From positions 372,001-436,000 of the forward strand of contig NKYR01000003.1 in the NCBI GenBank assembly GCA_003184365.1: a stretch of DNA of 64,000 nucleotides. Reading direction: 5' to 3'. Made by a program: the position numbers and the translations under genes. Origin of the DNA: Evernia prunastri. Taxonomy: Eukaryota; Ascomycota; Lecanoromycetes; Lecanorales; Parmeliaceae. Every line of letters begins with the position of its first letter. The first letter of the stretch is position 1. Of the stretch, positions 10,375-22,683 are shown in pieces. The notes beneath the pieces are model-generated. The model was not told where the DNA came from and made no database searches. It saw nothing but the letters and a program-made list of their open reading frames with translations.

Positions 10375-12536
10375 AGAGGCGTGAATCAAGAGCAAGGACG
10401 TGGACAACATCCGATAAATGGTAGGCGCTGAAAGGGCTACTGGTAGCTGCCAGAACAAGCAGATCACGGCTGCTTGCAAGCATTCTTCATCCGCGAAGCT
10501 CAGTCCCACTCTCTGTTGAATTTATACATACCACTTGCTAATCGTGATCATCCTTGCTTCACAACCATTTATCTCTATCCATGAGTCTGCTATGCGTCTA
10601 CTTCGATCGATATCAATGGTGCCCCACCCAGATCCACCATTCCTGGTATAGTGGAGTCACAACAAGGCTTTCAATCCCAAGGATCTGAGCAGTTTTCGGT
10701 TATGCAATGGCAGATGTCTCAGTCTGATATTATATTTGATTAAAACGCAAAGATCGTGAAAAGTCCGCGTCCGTATGTCAACCCTTGGGCCGACTGTATA
10801 CGTCCTAGTCCAACGTCTCCTTAATGATCATTGCTATTCATTTTGTCTTCTGCTTTCACTGTTGGAGCGCTGTCAATGATCAATGCTTAGCCCACCTTTC
10901 ACAGGACAATGCAGCCTCGAAGATTCGGACCACGAAGCAAGCAGAGACACCAACACAGTCTTGCTTAGTTTCAATTGCTCTCTGAACCTTCAACGTCTTG
11001 AACGTTCTCTCTGGTACTAGGACAATCAACCAGAATGCCGGTCAACAGCGAAGTCGGGGAGATAAATCTCAGGCACTCAAAATCGATGTACAATGATCTT
11101 CGCGGCGCCTCGAGCAATGTTGCAGGTACCGGACATCGAAGCTAAACTATCCTCTACAAGTACGCCACAATTTGCCACTACTCCACCCAGCAGCGTAGAT
11201 CTCAAGAATCCCGAACACGACCTTTTCTATTGCCTGGTCTGTGGTCTGAGAAGTCAAAGGCCGCGGCGGCAAAGCTCCAAACGACTAGACCACGATCTCG
11301 GTGGTTGAAAGCATGCATGGCGCCTTCAGCGTTATACACACTGAAATTCCGCTCTTGAGGGGCTGGACTCATAAAGAAGCAGGCCACTACTTTTGCGCAG
11401 TCGGCTCATCACGAGATGTCGCAGATGGATTTACGGCTGGAATGTCACGAAGCTTGAAACGTTGTCAATCAAGGTAGCGATGGACATTGAGGACGAGATT
11501 GTGAAGCAGAGGTACAGCAGAAAGTGATAGCCTCTTTTCTACGGGATACGTATCAATAATTTGTGGACCTAGTAATGCTATAGCCACCACCTAATCGCGT
11601 TCTCATGGAAGGTGGGCGCCCGGAGTTCAGCTTTAAGATTTCGGACCTTTCGAATCCTTCAATTTGCCTAATTTGATAGAAGAGCGTACAGTGAGATTCC
11701 GTGAGTGACTTGGTTAAGGCTGGTGTTCAACAGAGAGCTGATGCTAAAAACAACGGGAGCAGTTTGCTCGTAAAGATCACGTCTATTAGGGTTCCTCAAG
11801 TCCGCGGTGAGAGCTATCCTCAGTCGTCGTTTTCCATACGCTCTGAACCTTCCGGCTTAATGCCTCAGCAAGTGACAGCAGACGGCCTGCCTTCCCAACC
11901 TCTTTGAGCTCAACGCCTACTCCCCATCAGAGAACAGACTGATGGGCCACTCGCAATCAGAGGCCGCTTGAAATTGTGATGTCTTGGGAAATGGTGAGCA
12001 GAGCTCATCGGATCGGAAGGAAGACGTAAGTTAAATCCCCGTCCCGTGGTCAGAGATTCTCGTCTATTTGCCTAACCTCGCATCGCATCGCAAGCCGATT
12101 GATGTCTGAAACGTGCAATCATGTCCCTGCAAACTCCGGAGCATGAAGCTGTTGCCTTATCCCTACGATCCGGTGAGGCCCCAACGCCGCCGTGTCCCAT
12201 TTATGGATTGGTAAGGTTCGGATCGATCTTTGTTGTGATCTCACCTTAGAGGTCGAGATAGGGAACTACGATCTAGGCGTAAGTTCTTTCATTACGCTCG
12301 CAGCAAGGCTCATATGCCCTCGGAAAATTTGTTTACATCGTTGACAGACCTGAGGCCTGGTGCTGCACATGAATGCCCCCAGTGTTGCATATAATGTCAG
12401 AACCTGCCCTTCGTTTTCCTTTCCACCTGACAGTATTCTGACCTTCAAACTTTCTTGACAAACCTCCTGCCTCATACGAATTCATAAAACCGGACGCCGT
12501 AACCACACTAGCTCTTTGAGCAGCAACTTTGTCACC
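10375..12536. other. Gene-poor stretch between RPL13 and the first YECQ-family gene
   Basis: 2.16 kb without a gene I can support. A short frame starts at an ATG at 11035 (MPVNSEVGEINLRHSKS, stop after 36 codons, with a GTACCG that could be a splice donor), and small frames occur near 11.1-11.3 and 11.7-11.9 kb; none has homology or codon bias convincing enough to annotate. Confidence 0.4.
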
Positions 12537-13035
12537 ATGAGCCATCGCACCCATTACCAGAACGAAACAGGCACCATCTTCAGCAAACTAGAATGCCAAC
12601 TCGCCTGCGCACTCCACTTATATCTCCGGACCAGGAGGCATCGTCGTAGTAGAGACGTGGATCACTCCCAGCCACCGACGCGTGACATGCTCAATGGGAT
12701 AATGGAAGAGGCTCGATGGACAATATGGGATGGCGCCCGCCGCAGGGGCGCCCCATGCAATCCGATGCCTCCGAATGCCTATCTCGACGCTTACTGTCTC
12801 GTGAGAAATGTACGGTATCATCCTTTTTACCGAGGGTGGTATGATGAGGTCCTGAACTATCCTGAGGTTTGGAGCGATAGAGCAATTACTGTATTTGATG
12901 ATTGGGTCCATGCCAACTCTTCGCTTGTGCAACAGTATGTCGTCCCGAGTCCTTGGCGCCCTGTCCATGAGGCTATGGCTACTAATACCAAGAAACAGGC
13001 TACGAAGAGATGGTACACTAGCACGATACTACTGA
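12537..13035 (+). CDS. YECQ-family small protein, copy 1
   Basis: Two exons (12537-12934 and 12999-13035) give 144 codons plus stop. The ATG lies in a CACCATGA context; the intron has a CTAAT branch site and ends AAACAG. The product has no signal peptide or membrane segment. It shares with the genes at 18032 and 19920 the block F-S-K-L-E-C-Q-L-A-C-A-L-H-L-Y-L near residue 15, a Pro-Cys pair in the middle, a helix before SSLVQQ, a phase-2 intron at the same place, and a DGTL tail (LRRDGTLARYY). It is the most diverged copy, with a His/Arg-rich insert (RTRRHRRSRD). Function unknown; the homology between copies is read directly from the translations. Confidence 0.7.
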
Positions 13036-14300
13036 TCGATGCCCTCACGGATCCTGAGCATTCCTCGCCCCTGGAGTTTTTGCATGGTTTTCCTCTTTAG
13101 ACGAGGTTTCGAAAGACTGTCATTTATCATGCGTCTCTTAAAGCAAACTACAGTTAGATCTTTGGTCAGCGATCTGGACTCCATGTTCACAACGGATTCA
13201 CCAACCTCTGTTCTTCTCTGTTCTTGCTTCGAATTTGATCTGTCAAGCCTGTAATCCCGCAGGACATCTCGAATCGCACGATGCTGATTCGTTGTTGTTT
13301 AGACACGCTTTACTAGAAAGTATCAGCTAATTCCGAATTCACAAAACCTTGAAGCCCAACTCCCAAAGCCCCTCATACTCGTTCCATAAATTTCCAGGAA
13401 AAAGCAACCTCATAACGGTACAGGCCATCGGGTGCGTGCAAGCCTGACCGGGAATCCCGAATCAGGCTCTATTTGATTAAAAGCTTTTTCGCACCAGCCA
13501 ACCATTCCTCCCTGTACAGCTGGACTCGCTCTTGGCTTATGTAAAATCATTCCTGGCTGCCCGATCATAGCCGTTGTTGCTCACCCATGAGCCTCACTTC
13601 TCAAGCCTTGTTTAAGGCTCCCGCTTTGAGATTCCGTGCATTTTCGTGGTAACAGTGGCATAGCCTCAATTTTGGAGGCAATGCTTGTGTCGTTATAGAA
13701 TACACCAGCGCAAACCTTTTAACAACAGCTCCTTGCAATGCCCAACCGGCAATTTCTTGCATAGTCCAACCCCTAAAACACTATAAGACCAGCGCTTCTT
13801 GGCACAAGATTTTGATGCTTCTGGACAGACAGACCCATTTTAGACAAACGGCAGCACTCGCCTCCGCGCTTGCGCGATAGATTGAAACCTCAATTGTCAA
13901 GATATACAGCATTTTATGTAGTAGGGGAAAAGAGGTCTTCGCACCCAGCATTCGAGGCCAACGCATGTCAGAGCTCACAGCAATCTAGTCTTCTAAAGAT
14001 TCAAATCGTATACAGCAATTGCGTCCTTCGATGAACCAAAAGGTAACACCGCTGTCCTCAGACCATGGAAAGATGACCAAAACATCCACGGGTAGCCAGT
14101 GCAAAGTATCTGCTTTCAAGATCGATGTCAAAGGAGACACCAAAAAAAGCCCACGCTTACGCTGCTGAGGAGCGAAAAGTCTTGCAACTTCACCACGATC
14201 ATCTTTCAGTGTCCCGCCCCCGGCTTGGGGTTGCTCAACCCCTTCGGATGGCATTGTACCGTCGTTCTCAACATGACAGGGGTCAAAGACAATAGAACGT
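13036..14300. other. No gene recognised
   Basis: 1.26 kb downstream of YECQ copy 1 with only short, unconvincing frames on both strands. Confidence 0.35.
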
Positions 14301-14301
14301 C

Positions 14302-14994
14302 TTGTCTAATCCGCGCTTGAAACCCCGTACACCTCTGCCAGTGACCACTGTCAGCACAGAAGTGAACCACTTGCCATGCTCCGAAGGCTGGAAAGGTCCC
14401 AAGGCTAATTCAGCATGGCGCGCTAGACAGCATTCATTGTCCCTACACCCAATACCAATCGATGGCCCAAACTGCTCGTGCCGTCGCCACTTGTCAGTCA
14501 AAGCTTTGCGACCCCAAAAAAAAGGAAAAAAAAGAAAAAAGATATCACAAACTCTCACAACCCAGCAGAGCAACAGTCCCACAAACCTCAACAGGCCATA
14601 TGCCCACACCAAATACCCCCCATCCGCAGCGGCCACACGCACAAACGACCCACCCCACCCCACCCTACCCTGCCGCCTCCATCCCAGCCGCAGCATCGCG
14701 CACCATCTCGCCGAACCGTCCAACGACCTCAGCAACATCCAAAACCACATCCATACCAACATCCACATACCCAACCACAACCAGTACACCCCAGACCTCC
14801 CACTGGCTCTTTCATCACGGCGCAAGGCCGCGACGGGGTCATGCACAGGAGTGGAAACTGGGAACGGTGATGGAGTTGTTGAATTCGCGGCGGCGGTTGG
14901 AGAAATGTTAGGGGATGGGATTGACAGGGCGGAGACGGGTTTTGCGGTGGGGTTCTTGCTAGGATGGGTTGCTGGGAGGCGGGGACTGCGGTGA
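14302..14994 (+). other. Long low-complexity open frame, doubtful gene
   Basis: Frame of 230 codons without an ATG at its start; it crosses a purine-rich tract (about 14514-14542) and a Cys/Pro/Thr/His-rich segment that reflects C-rich DNA. Only the last 45 codons (EFAAAVGEMLGDG, ETGFAVGFLLGWVAGRRGLR) look like a real small hydrophobic, glycine-rich helix. A second plus-strand frame begins at an ATG near 14598 (MPTPNTPHPQ), so a spliced small gene ending at 14994 is possible. The opposite strand is open as well (Trp/Leu-rich), which I regard as a mirror of the base composition. Confidence 0.2.
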
Positions 14995-15573
14995 GGTGGG
15001 TGAGGGGTGCTGCAGGGGAGATGGGATGCGGATGTGGATATGGATATGGCACGCGGGATATAAATTTAGATGAAAAGGGGGGGTGGTCTTTTACTGTGTG
15101 CTTTCTTGTTACCGTGTGACGCAGGAACAGGACCGGTGAGGAAGGGAAAGTTGATCGAAAAGGTCATTGACAGGAAACAACCCGATGCGATGGGTCGCGC
15201 TGTCTGTTGGACCCCGTTTCAAGCCTTTGGTACACTAGGCTAAAAGCTTATGATCTCTACCAGCATTGAGTGGTTTCGAACGAGACAAGCTGCGTCATTG
15301 AAGGGCATCCGTTCAACCCGTTCACTCATCCTCCGAGCGCTAGATGCCTTGCCAGATTGTCCGCACGCTGAGCCCCAATCCTCGTGGGAGCGTGGGCTTA
15401 GATGATGACCCCCCCCCCCTTCCTTTATTCTGACCCCTTCCGACCTTTGCCCTTCACAGCCAGAGAAGCCACAATGTCATGCGCCCAGTTACTGAGTAGC
15501 CGCGTGGCACGATTACCATATCCCTTTCGGGGTCCCGCGAGCAGTGCAACCTTCCTTCCGCTTGTCACGGGAG

Positions 15574-15780
15574 CTAGATCCAATAAGCAGCCCATGCCCT
15601 GGCCTGTAGTCGCCGCAGCCTCGTCAGTCGGATTCGATGCCAGATGTAAATCGCGCAACAGGTGAGGAGCGCAATATAGACCCAAGTGTCGAGAGCCAGC
15701 AGGCAGGATTTGAAAGCCTCCCACGCGATGCTGTCTGGCGGGACGGTGGACGAGTGGCTAGTGAGGTTGAGCGAGGACAT
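15574..15780 (-). CDS. Small single-pass membrane protein candidate
   Basis: A 68-codon frame from ATG to stop. Residues 1-20 are polar (Ser/Thr-rich), residues about 25-47 are hydrophobic (SCLLALDTWVYIALLTCCAI), and the tail is strongly basic (WHRIRLTRLRRLQARAW). That layout (polar N-terminus, one membrane span, Arg-rich C-terminus) is typical of a small integral membrane protein. No family was recognised and no neighbour explains it. It may also be a fragment of a larger spliced gene. Confidence 0.35.
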   Translation of the reverse strand: MSSLNLTSHSSTVPPDSIAWEAFKSCLLALDTWVYIALLTCCAIYIWHRIRLTRLRRLQARAWAAYWI

Positions 15781-18031
15781 CGCGGTGGTGGAGGGATGGA
15801 ATCGGAGAGTCCCTGCTGCGATTGTTTGTGCTTGTCTTTTTGAGTACCACTTTGGCTATTGCTACTCTGCTGTCTGAATTGTGTGGGCGTTTCGGATATC
15901 AGCGCATAGCTTCATGTCTGGCTGAAAATAGATGTAGTCTTCTGTGCTCTTGTCAGAAGATTTGAGGCGCTTTCCAGCATCCTGTGGAACATGTTTGTCG
16001 GCACAAATGCCAGAAGACAAAGAAATCGCCGACATGCAGCTTCTATGGGCTTGCTGGTGCGATGGGATAATTTCTAGTAAATTCTAGAATGGCACGAGGT
16101 CGTTGAGTTGAGGATGATTGCGAGAGAGCGTGTCACCTTCCAAGTTGCATAACATTTACTTCCGAGAGTAAATGATAGCATGCCGAAGGTTTGCCGCTGT
16201 TTAGATCCTCCTACTAATGGCGCAGCGACAAAACGGAAGTACTCGTCATGCCTGGTCAGTAAAGGCGAAGCAAATATTCCTTCGGAAACTATTGACCGTT
16301 GATTTTGCCTCGAACTCAGAATTACCACCATCTTGCTGCATGTGACAGGCTTGGTACCGCGATGAGTATGTCTTTCGGTTGGTGCCTGGCATAGATTTAC
16401 TGTCCATGTGTGGGAAGGTGCTTCCTGCTTGCCATATATAGCATACCTTGCTTGGCTTGGCAGGCTATGAGGTATCTTGCGGCAGGCTTCCATGAGATAT
16501 TGCACTGCCACCTCGTACACTTCTCCTGTTTCTTTATGTGCATTACCTTAGTATTTGGAACTTAGAAGCCACTCGTACTCGTATCTAGACTCGGTGAACG
16601 GATTTTTTGGAAGGGGCTTCCCGGAAGCGTTCTGCAGTAGCTCTATACAACATATAGCTTAGTGGGCTGGGCCCCAGGGGTAATACCTTGCCGGAGCCTC
16701 CTGTAGAGGATCTACATCTTCTTCCACCCTCCACCACTCATCGAGTGCCACCGAGTACCATATTTCTGAGTGCAGTGTGGACTCATGAATACATCATAAT
16801 TATCTGAGACGCCAAAGCAACAAGTAAAACCAGAGAGTGCGCTTACGGTAGCTAACAAAAGCTGGTCTGGTAAGCGAGGCCACCCGGCTGACAGATGGAT
16901 TGGTATCATGCTAACTTTCTTCCTTACTCTGCCTGTCGAAGGCTACGGAGTGACGGTAAAGGGGCTCCCTTATCCCGGGAGCGCGTCCAGGGAGGAGTCA
17001 GCTCTCCCTTAGCTAAGTCCAGCTCGACCACGACTGTAGTCAGCCGCCTTCGATTCTTGATAACAGTTTCGTGAATAGTTCTAGAAATAGACCCGCAACC
17101 GTTGCCTAGATTGGCGCCGGCGACCCGCACCCGACGGTCATCTCGATTTTCAAATCAGATATGCGAAAGGAAAGGATGTCAGCAGAGCAAGGGATACTCA
17201 TAGCCCGTCGAGGTCGTGTAATCCTTTCAGTGTCAGAAAGTATCGCGAACCCGAGGTCTCGACGCGCCGTTGTTGTTTGCTCACGTCAGCGGCTCATCGT
17301 CCGGCCCTCCCTATGAGACGGCTGGAAAGTAAAAAAACACATCCGGAGACAGAGTGATATAAGTACACAAGGAGTAAAATCGAACATGGGTACGAGAGAT
17401 TCGCTGACCCTCTAGAGCGTGAGACGGTTTTTGCAGGATACAACAATCGACGCAGGTGAGCATCATCGTCTCGCAAACGCCGTGCGCATCCTAAAAGAAG
17501 TAGTACGATTGTTATACTTCCATCCTTCTTCCATCCTGGCTCTCCTTGGTGGGTTTCGTCCGCGCTTGGCAAGCAAAATGGATGTCGCTGACGCAAGTGA
17601 AAGTGGAGCAGCAACGTGGTACTCGGATAGCGAAGCCGGACAATCCCTTTTTCCTTCACACTCCACTACTCAGACACCCAGAAAGAAAAGAGTGCAGAGA
17701 GAAAGTATGCCGTGAGAGACTTGAGTCAGACATCCTTGCTTGCTCCATGTCCACATGAATGGGAATATCGAAGGGCTCTGCCGCTAGGCTGTGAAAATGT
17801 CTCGATTTTTGAATACGGACGACACCCGGAAGGATTCCCATCTCCAAGCAAAAAATGCAAAACAATTAACTCAATCGAAAAGCATGAGCTAAAATAGTAC
17901 AGCCACGCCTCTCTCGCATCTATTATCTAAACTCAGCCTTTTGTATCTCTATCGCTCTATGCCAAACAATAAACAATATCCCAACCTGCTATGCAGAAAA
18001 TTTCAAGATCATCGTCACCATCACCTTAGCA
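15781..18031. other. No gene recognised
   Basis: 2.25 kb with short frames on both strands and no recognisable domain. The frame at 16074-16520 (minus) and those around 17.3-17.9 kb lack any family signature and are probably chance. Confidence 0.35.
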
Positions 18032-18592
18032 CTAGGTTCTCAAAGTACCATCCGGGTTTAAGAACGGCCCAAGGGCTCCCTGAGCTTTCAATCTAAAACA
18101 CCCATCAGTCATCGATTACCTGCAATTCTCAAGGAAGAAGGCCGTACCGTTGTACCAGCGCATCATTCTGCCTCATCCAGGCATACCACACCCTTGTCGC
18201 TTCTTGCTGCCAGTATTGCCGAGCACAGTAGACCTGCAGGTACAAAGTCCGATGGCTCTCTAGTCTGTGTGATTGCAGTGTGGAGACGACGTTGTAGATG
18301 GGCGCTGGGACCTGATACTGTCAGTCTGGCAGTCAGTTTAAGCGCTACAGGGAGGACTAACTCCATTCACCTGGCCCCGCAGAGAATTGATGATGACGCC
18401 TACAGTCTCGTCGCTGGGAGTTGCGTTGTTGGAGTTGCGGATGTAGAGCTTGATTGCCATGGCGACTTGGCATTCGTAGCGGGAGAAGTTCCAACCATTG
18501 AGGGCAACATATGCAGGCTCCATCGATGTGTTTCCGGTGTCGCTTTTCTTGTTGGTTTTGGTTGTCGTTTTGTAGTTGGAGGTTTGAGGCAT
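18032..18592 (-). CDS. YECQ-family small protein, copy 3
   Basis: Three exons: 18592-18362, 18311-18148 and 18092-18032, giving 151 codons plus stop. The homologous gene at 19920-20441 guided the splice choice: using the GTTAGT donor at 18361, the 38 residues between R-G-x-x-N-G and Q-x-E-A match it in length. The protein has a Lys/Thr-rich leader, then WNFSRYECQVAMAIKLYIRN, PSDETVGVIINSLRG, VWYAWMRQNDALVQR and the tail PFLNPDGTLRT. No signal peptide. An earlier in-frame ATG exists at 18637 but would be a longer, poorly supported leader. Function unknown. Confidence 0.75.
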
Positions 18593-19919
18593 GTTTAGAT
18601 GTCTGTGGGAGGATACAGGGCTTTTGTAAGAGAACAAGGATATACGGACGACTTTTTTATAGAGAGAAGGATCGAAGAATCGCAGTCATACAGCTGTGGA
18701 TATGTTTGAGGGTGTCTCGACACAAAATGATATCGAGGAGTGCAATGGGGGATTGATGGGAACATGAGTCACGCAGTTCAAACGTGGGATTGACATCTCC
18801 GCCAAGCTGAAGAGACAAATTGACAGGAAAGTATTTGGAAGAAGTCGAGGAGAGGATGTGGAACTCGACACGTTATCACCGGGCAGTGCTGTAGATTGAA
18901 GGTATGGTGAATACGGAGAAGGCACGCAGAACACTGTACGTTTGGATGAGATCCAGGGGGTTCCAGAACATCAGAACACGAGAGAGTGTGAGAGAGTGCT
19001 GTAACAATATCAAAGGCACGCAAAACACTATGGATCCGGATGAAGCCAGGGGAAAGAGGAAGCTTCTGTCGCATCGTCACGGACTTGAGCGCCGTGCCTA
19101 CAATGTACGTCAGAACTCTGAAAAGCCAACAGCGGTCGAAGAGACGTAGAACTATTCTTGCAGGTTCGCGCAATGTTGCTTTAATCTTTGAAGAAAGGAG
19201 GAAGGAAGACATTTGTAACATGGAGGGGTTCTGGTGTCAGACGCGTTTGAGATGCGGTCAGGAGGCGGTCGGCCCCCAAACGTTTCGGACACGGTAATTC
19301 GCTCGTTTTGCCGACTCCCAAGGCAGACAGACGCACAAATGTCTCACAGCGCAATCTGTTCCCAAAAGGATGCTGGCGCAGTGGAGAACAGCGTGGTGTC
19401 CACGTGGATGGTGGATGGAGGATGACTGACCGGGTCTTCCGCAGGGACGGGGAAGATTGTCCCCCAAACCTGCCGCTTACCGAGACGAAGGATCAGACAG
19501 GTGCGCATCCCTAGATGCAGGTACGAGGGTAATTGGGTTTTGGGGGCGGAAGGAAGAAGACTTTAACCGAGAACGTCGTATGCTTGTCCTGAGAGCGTCG
19601 ACGTACGTACGAGCCCGGTATGACTTTGCGGCCAGCACAATGCTGTGAATTCGCCTTGGATGCTTCATTGGAGTGATCTCAGGCAGTTGTGGAGAACGAC
19701 CGGCGTCTTCATTTTGGTTTAAGAATACAAGACGATTAAAGGGAGAGAGAACGAGCGTACTGTTTCCGGAAACGAAGCACATGCGACAAAACAGAACCGA
19801 TGCAAACAAACTTCGGGAAAAGGCTGCAACCACAACCTAAACCACAATCTCAACCACCCACAGCCTCAACCTATATAGCCATCTCACAAGTAACAATGAG
19901 GTAAGGTCGGTCCTGCAAT
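18593..19919. other. Interval between the two adjacent YECQ-family genes
   Basis: 1.33 kb of promoter and intergenic DNA between two same-strand paralogues. Several overlapping short frames occur on both strands; none is supported. Confidence 0.35.
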
Positions 19920-20441
19920 CTATCTTCTCGAGCCACTGGAAGAAGAGCCCGGTGTGGCGGAGGGAGAGGAAGAGGTGGAACCCTGAGCCCTCAGAGTACC
20001 ATCTGGGTTCAGAAATGGGGCGAGGGTACCCGCAGCTTTCAATCTGGGAACGACGTCAGTCTCTCAGTCTCCCATCCAGACAATAGAAGATGGGATCTCA
20101 GGTACGAACCTCTTCACAAGATTATCATTCTGCTTCAACCATGCATAGTACACCCTGCTGGCTTCTCTGCTCCAGTGGTTCTTGTTGACGTAAACGCTCA
20201 TGTAGATGGAGCGGACCCCCTCCTGGGAATGGCGCTGGATCTGCGGCATGATGTTCTGGCAGGGCATGGCTGTTCCGTTGAACTTTCCGCGCAGGGAGTT
20301 GACAATGTAGCCGAGGGTCTCATCGCTGGGCACGGCGCTGTTGGCGTTTTTGATCCAAAGCTTGATCGCACAGAGGACTTGGCACTCATATCTGGAGAAG
20401 GTCGCTCCGTTGATGGTGATGTGGGATGGTTCAGAAGACAT
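19920..20441 (-). CDS. YECQ-family small protein, copy 2
   Basis: Two exons (20441-20110 and 20043-19920; 66-nt intron with a CTGAC branch site) give 151 codons plus stop. The sequence begins MSSEPSHITINGATFSRYEC and continues with the family core: Q-V-L-C-A-I-K-L-W-I-K, PSDETLGYIVNSLRG, VYYAWLKQNDNLVKR, then after the phase-2 intron LKAAGTLAPFLNPDGTLR. It ends in a Ser-rich tail (GSTSSSPSATPGSSSSGSRR) lacking in the other copies. About half of the core residues are identical to copy 3. No secretion signal or membrane span. The pairing of an N-terminal Cys-containing helix with an invariant DGTL tail is a clear family signature of unknown function. Confidence 0.78.
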
Positions 20442-22683
20442 GGTGGCGAAGTGTGTATAGAGTGTCAAACGTGGGCTTATTGATACGAGGAGAAGAAAAG
20501 AGATTTTTGCTAAGTCGATGGACTGTTTCTGAGGAACTGCTGCTGCTGTTTTGGTGTCTATGGAGTGGGAGTGGGGGCGGTTTATATGCGAAATCGGGCC
20601 TGAGCAGAAGGTCGACTGTGGACTTGGTATGGTACAAGAGTGCATTGTAAGGCTCTCACAGAAAAGACGAAGGATCGGCATTAGCTGAAGTCATACGGAC
20701 GAGAGACGGTAGGCAAACCTCATTGCCAGCAGTCTTGTTGATTCGTACAGAGGTCTTCGCTTGAGGCTCCAGAGGATGTGGCAAGCGAGAAGGAAGACGC
20801 AGAGGTGAAAGCTTCCACGCCCTGGTCGTATGATGAGGTCCATGTTTGACGAAAAAGAGCTGCCAGTAAGATGAATATCGATACACCGTTTTGATTATGA
20901 TTATCTGAGTCTACCATGTTTCGAGGTAGAGTACCGTGCAGCGCTCCCTCCTTTTCAGCGGACACACGGACAATCGGTTACATGTGAGTCCGGCAATGAT
21001 GTGAGATTTGAGTCGTTTTTGAGCGGATTCGTGGGATTCGGATATGGCTGACTGTTGAAAGTCTGATGAGTGATCCGTCTTTGTCGTATCCAGGAACGAA
21101 GATGACCTCATTCCCAAGGAAAGAGCAGTAGGATGATGAAGCAATCCTTCCATTATTCTCGTCGATTTTTCTCTTCGCACGGGGGAGGGCCCGAAAGGCA
21201 GCAAGAATCATGCCTCCACGCACTGACTGGCTGGCATATCCCGCCAAATTTAGGAAGTGTCGGTGAATCCCTATCAGAATTATATGCATGCATCCTGAAT
21301 CCCTCTTCAACCTTGTAGGAATCTCTCTACCTTAATCCTCATCCCTACCGGTTGCGTAAATTTTCCCTGGGCTTTATTGGGCATTTATTTGCGCTCGGTA
21401 CCGTGGCCTTATGCAGGCAGGAGGCTATTCCACCAATAGATTCCATCAACTTGGCGAGGGGGGGAACTGCGGCCGGCCGGACATCAGCCCTGTGGCCCGT
21501 GAGGTTCTCAGTTCTGCGCGAGAAGATACCTTTTTACTGTTCGTGCATCTCATCAGGATTCCGGTAAGTGATCCAGCGGGATCGTCCCATCTCTTTTTCT
21601 CTTCCCGGGCCGCGGCCTTGCTGTCCCAGGCACACGCAGCACAGCCTTTGCCGCCTGGATCCCTCTACTCTTTCCCCCCCCATGATCCCATCCCTCTTTC
21701 CTTATTACCTTAGGCGCACCACGCATTCCGGGACTAGCGTTGTACCGTCGTACCTCTGTCTATCCCATATTCTGTCCAGGGACATCGAGGAAGGAATCCC
21801 TGCCCTTTTTTTTCTGCTACGTTTTGCATCCTTATAGGGTTATCTCGACCTGAGGATATTGTAGATGGCATCTAGGGGAATATGGGAAACGAGGGTAATT
21901 GGACCGGCTCGCCGTCCCAGGGGGGGAAGGAAGCGTGAAGTCACGATCCTCCAGTCCCTTTCTTCTCCCATCGAACCAAAGCATAGGCTCTGGCATTTTC
22001 GCGAGTACGAACAAGAACGGCGTTGCGAGAATTTTAATCGAGCAAGCTCGACAAGGGGTTCGAGCGAAGCGGCGACCTCGGTGTATACGGACCCGGCTCT
22101 TGTCAAAACCCGCCATTCGCACACCTCGTGAGGAAGAACCTTTTCCTTTTGGCGCAGCGTGTCGGTAGACATAAGGTAGGTAGGAACAATGGGGAAGAGC
22201 CACCATCCCGGGGTTGGGTGATGTGCCTGGCCCATCTCTTTCGTATCACACAAGGGAGGGCTATTGGGATGGATCGCGAATGCGACCAACCAATCATTTT
22301 CGAACGACTTGCTGCGAAAGACTTTGGTACATGCAGCATGGCTTCATGGCTTCAAGAAGGATATACGAACCACACTGTGAGCTCGTCATTGCAGCTAATT
22401 GGCGCAAGCTATGTGAGAAGAAAGAAAAAGAAGAAGAAAGAGAAAAGAAAAAAACCCCTGTATCATAAAGTCCTTTGCAAGCAAGCAAGCCATCACCTCC
22501 CTCATAGTAATAGAAGCCAAAGCAGATATCAGCAGAAGACGGCCCCCCTCCTCCCGGCTCCCGAGACTCTGTCTAAACCTTCTCGGTTTGCACGCCATCA
22601 GCATCGCAACTAAGACTCTCCCCGCGAAAGAACGAGTTTGGCAAGAAATCATACCCCTCCCCCCCTATGCCCCACGCCTTCCC
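20442..22683. other. Gene-poor stretch with polypurine/polypyrimidine patches
   Basis: 2.2 kb without a supported gene. A purine-rich tract lies at 22416-22458 (AGAAAGAAAAAGAAGAAAG) and C-rich runs near 21677-21684. Frames around 21.8-22.3 kb on both strands reflect composition only. Confidence 0.35.

Noticed and set aside
14283..14846. Minus-strand frame rich in Trp and Leu, looking like a membrane protein
   Set aside because: The composition is the complement of a C/T/A-rich stretch; no start context, no family, and the plus strand is equally open.
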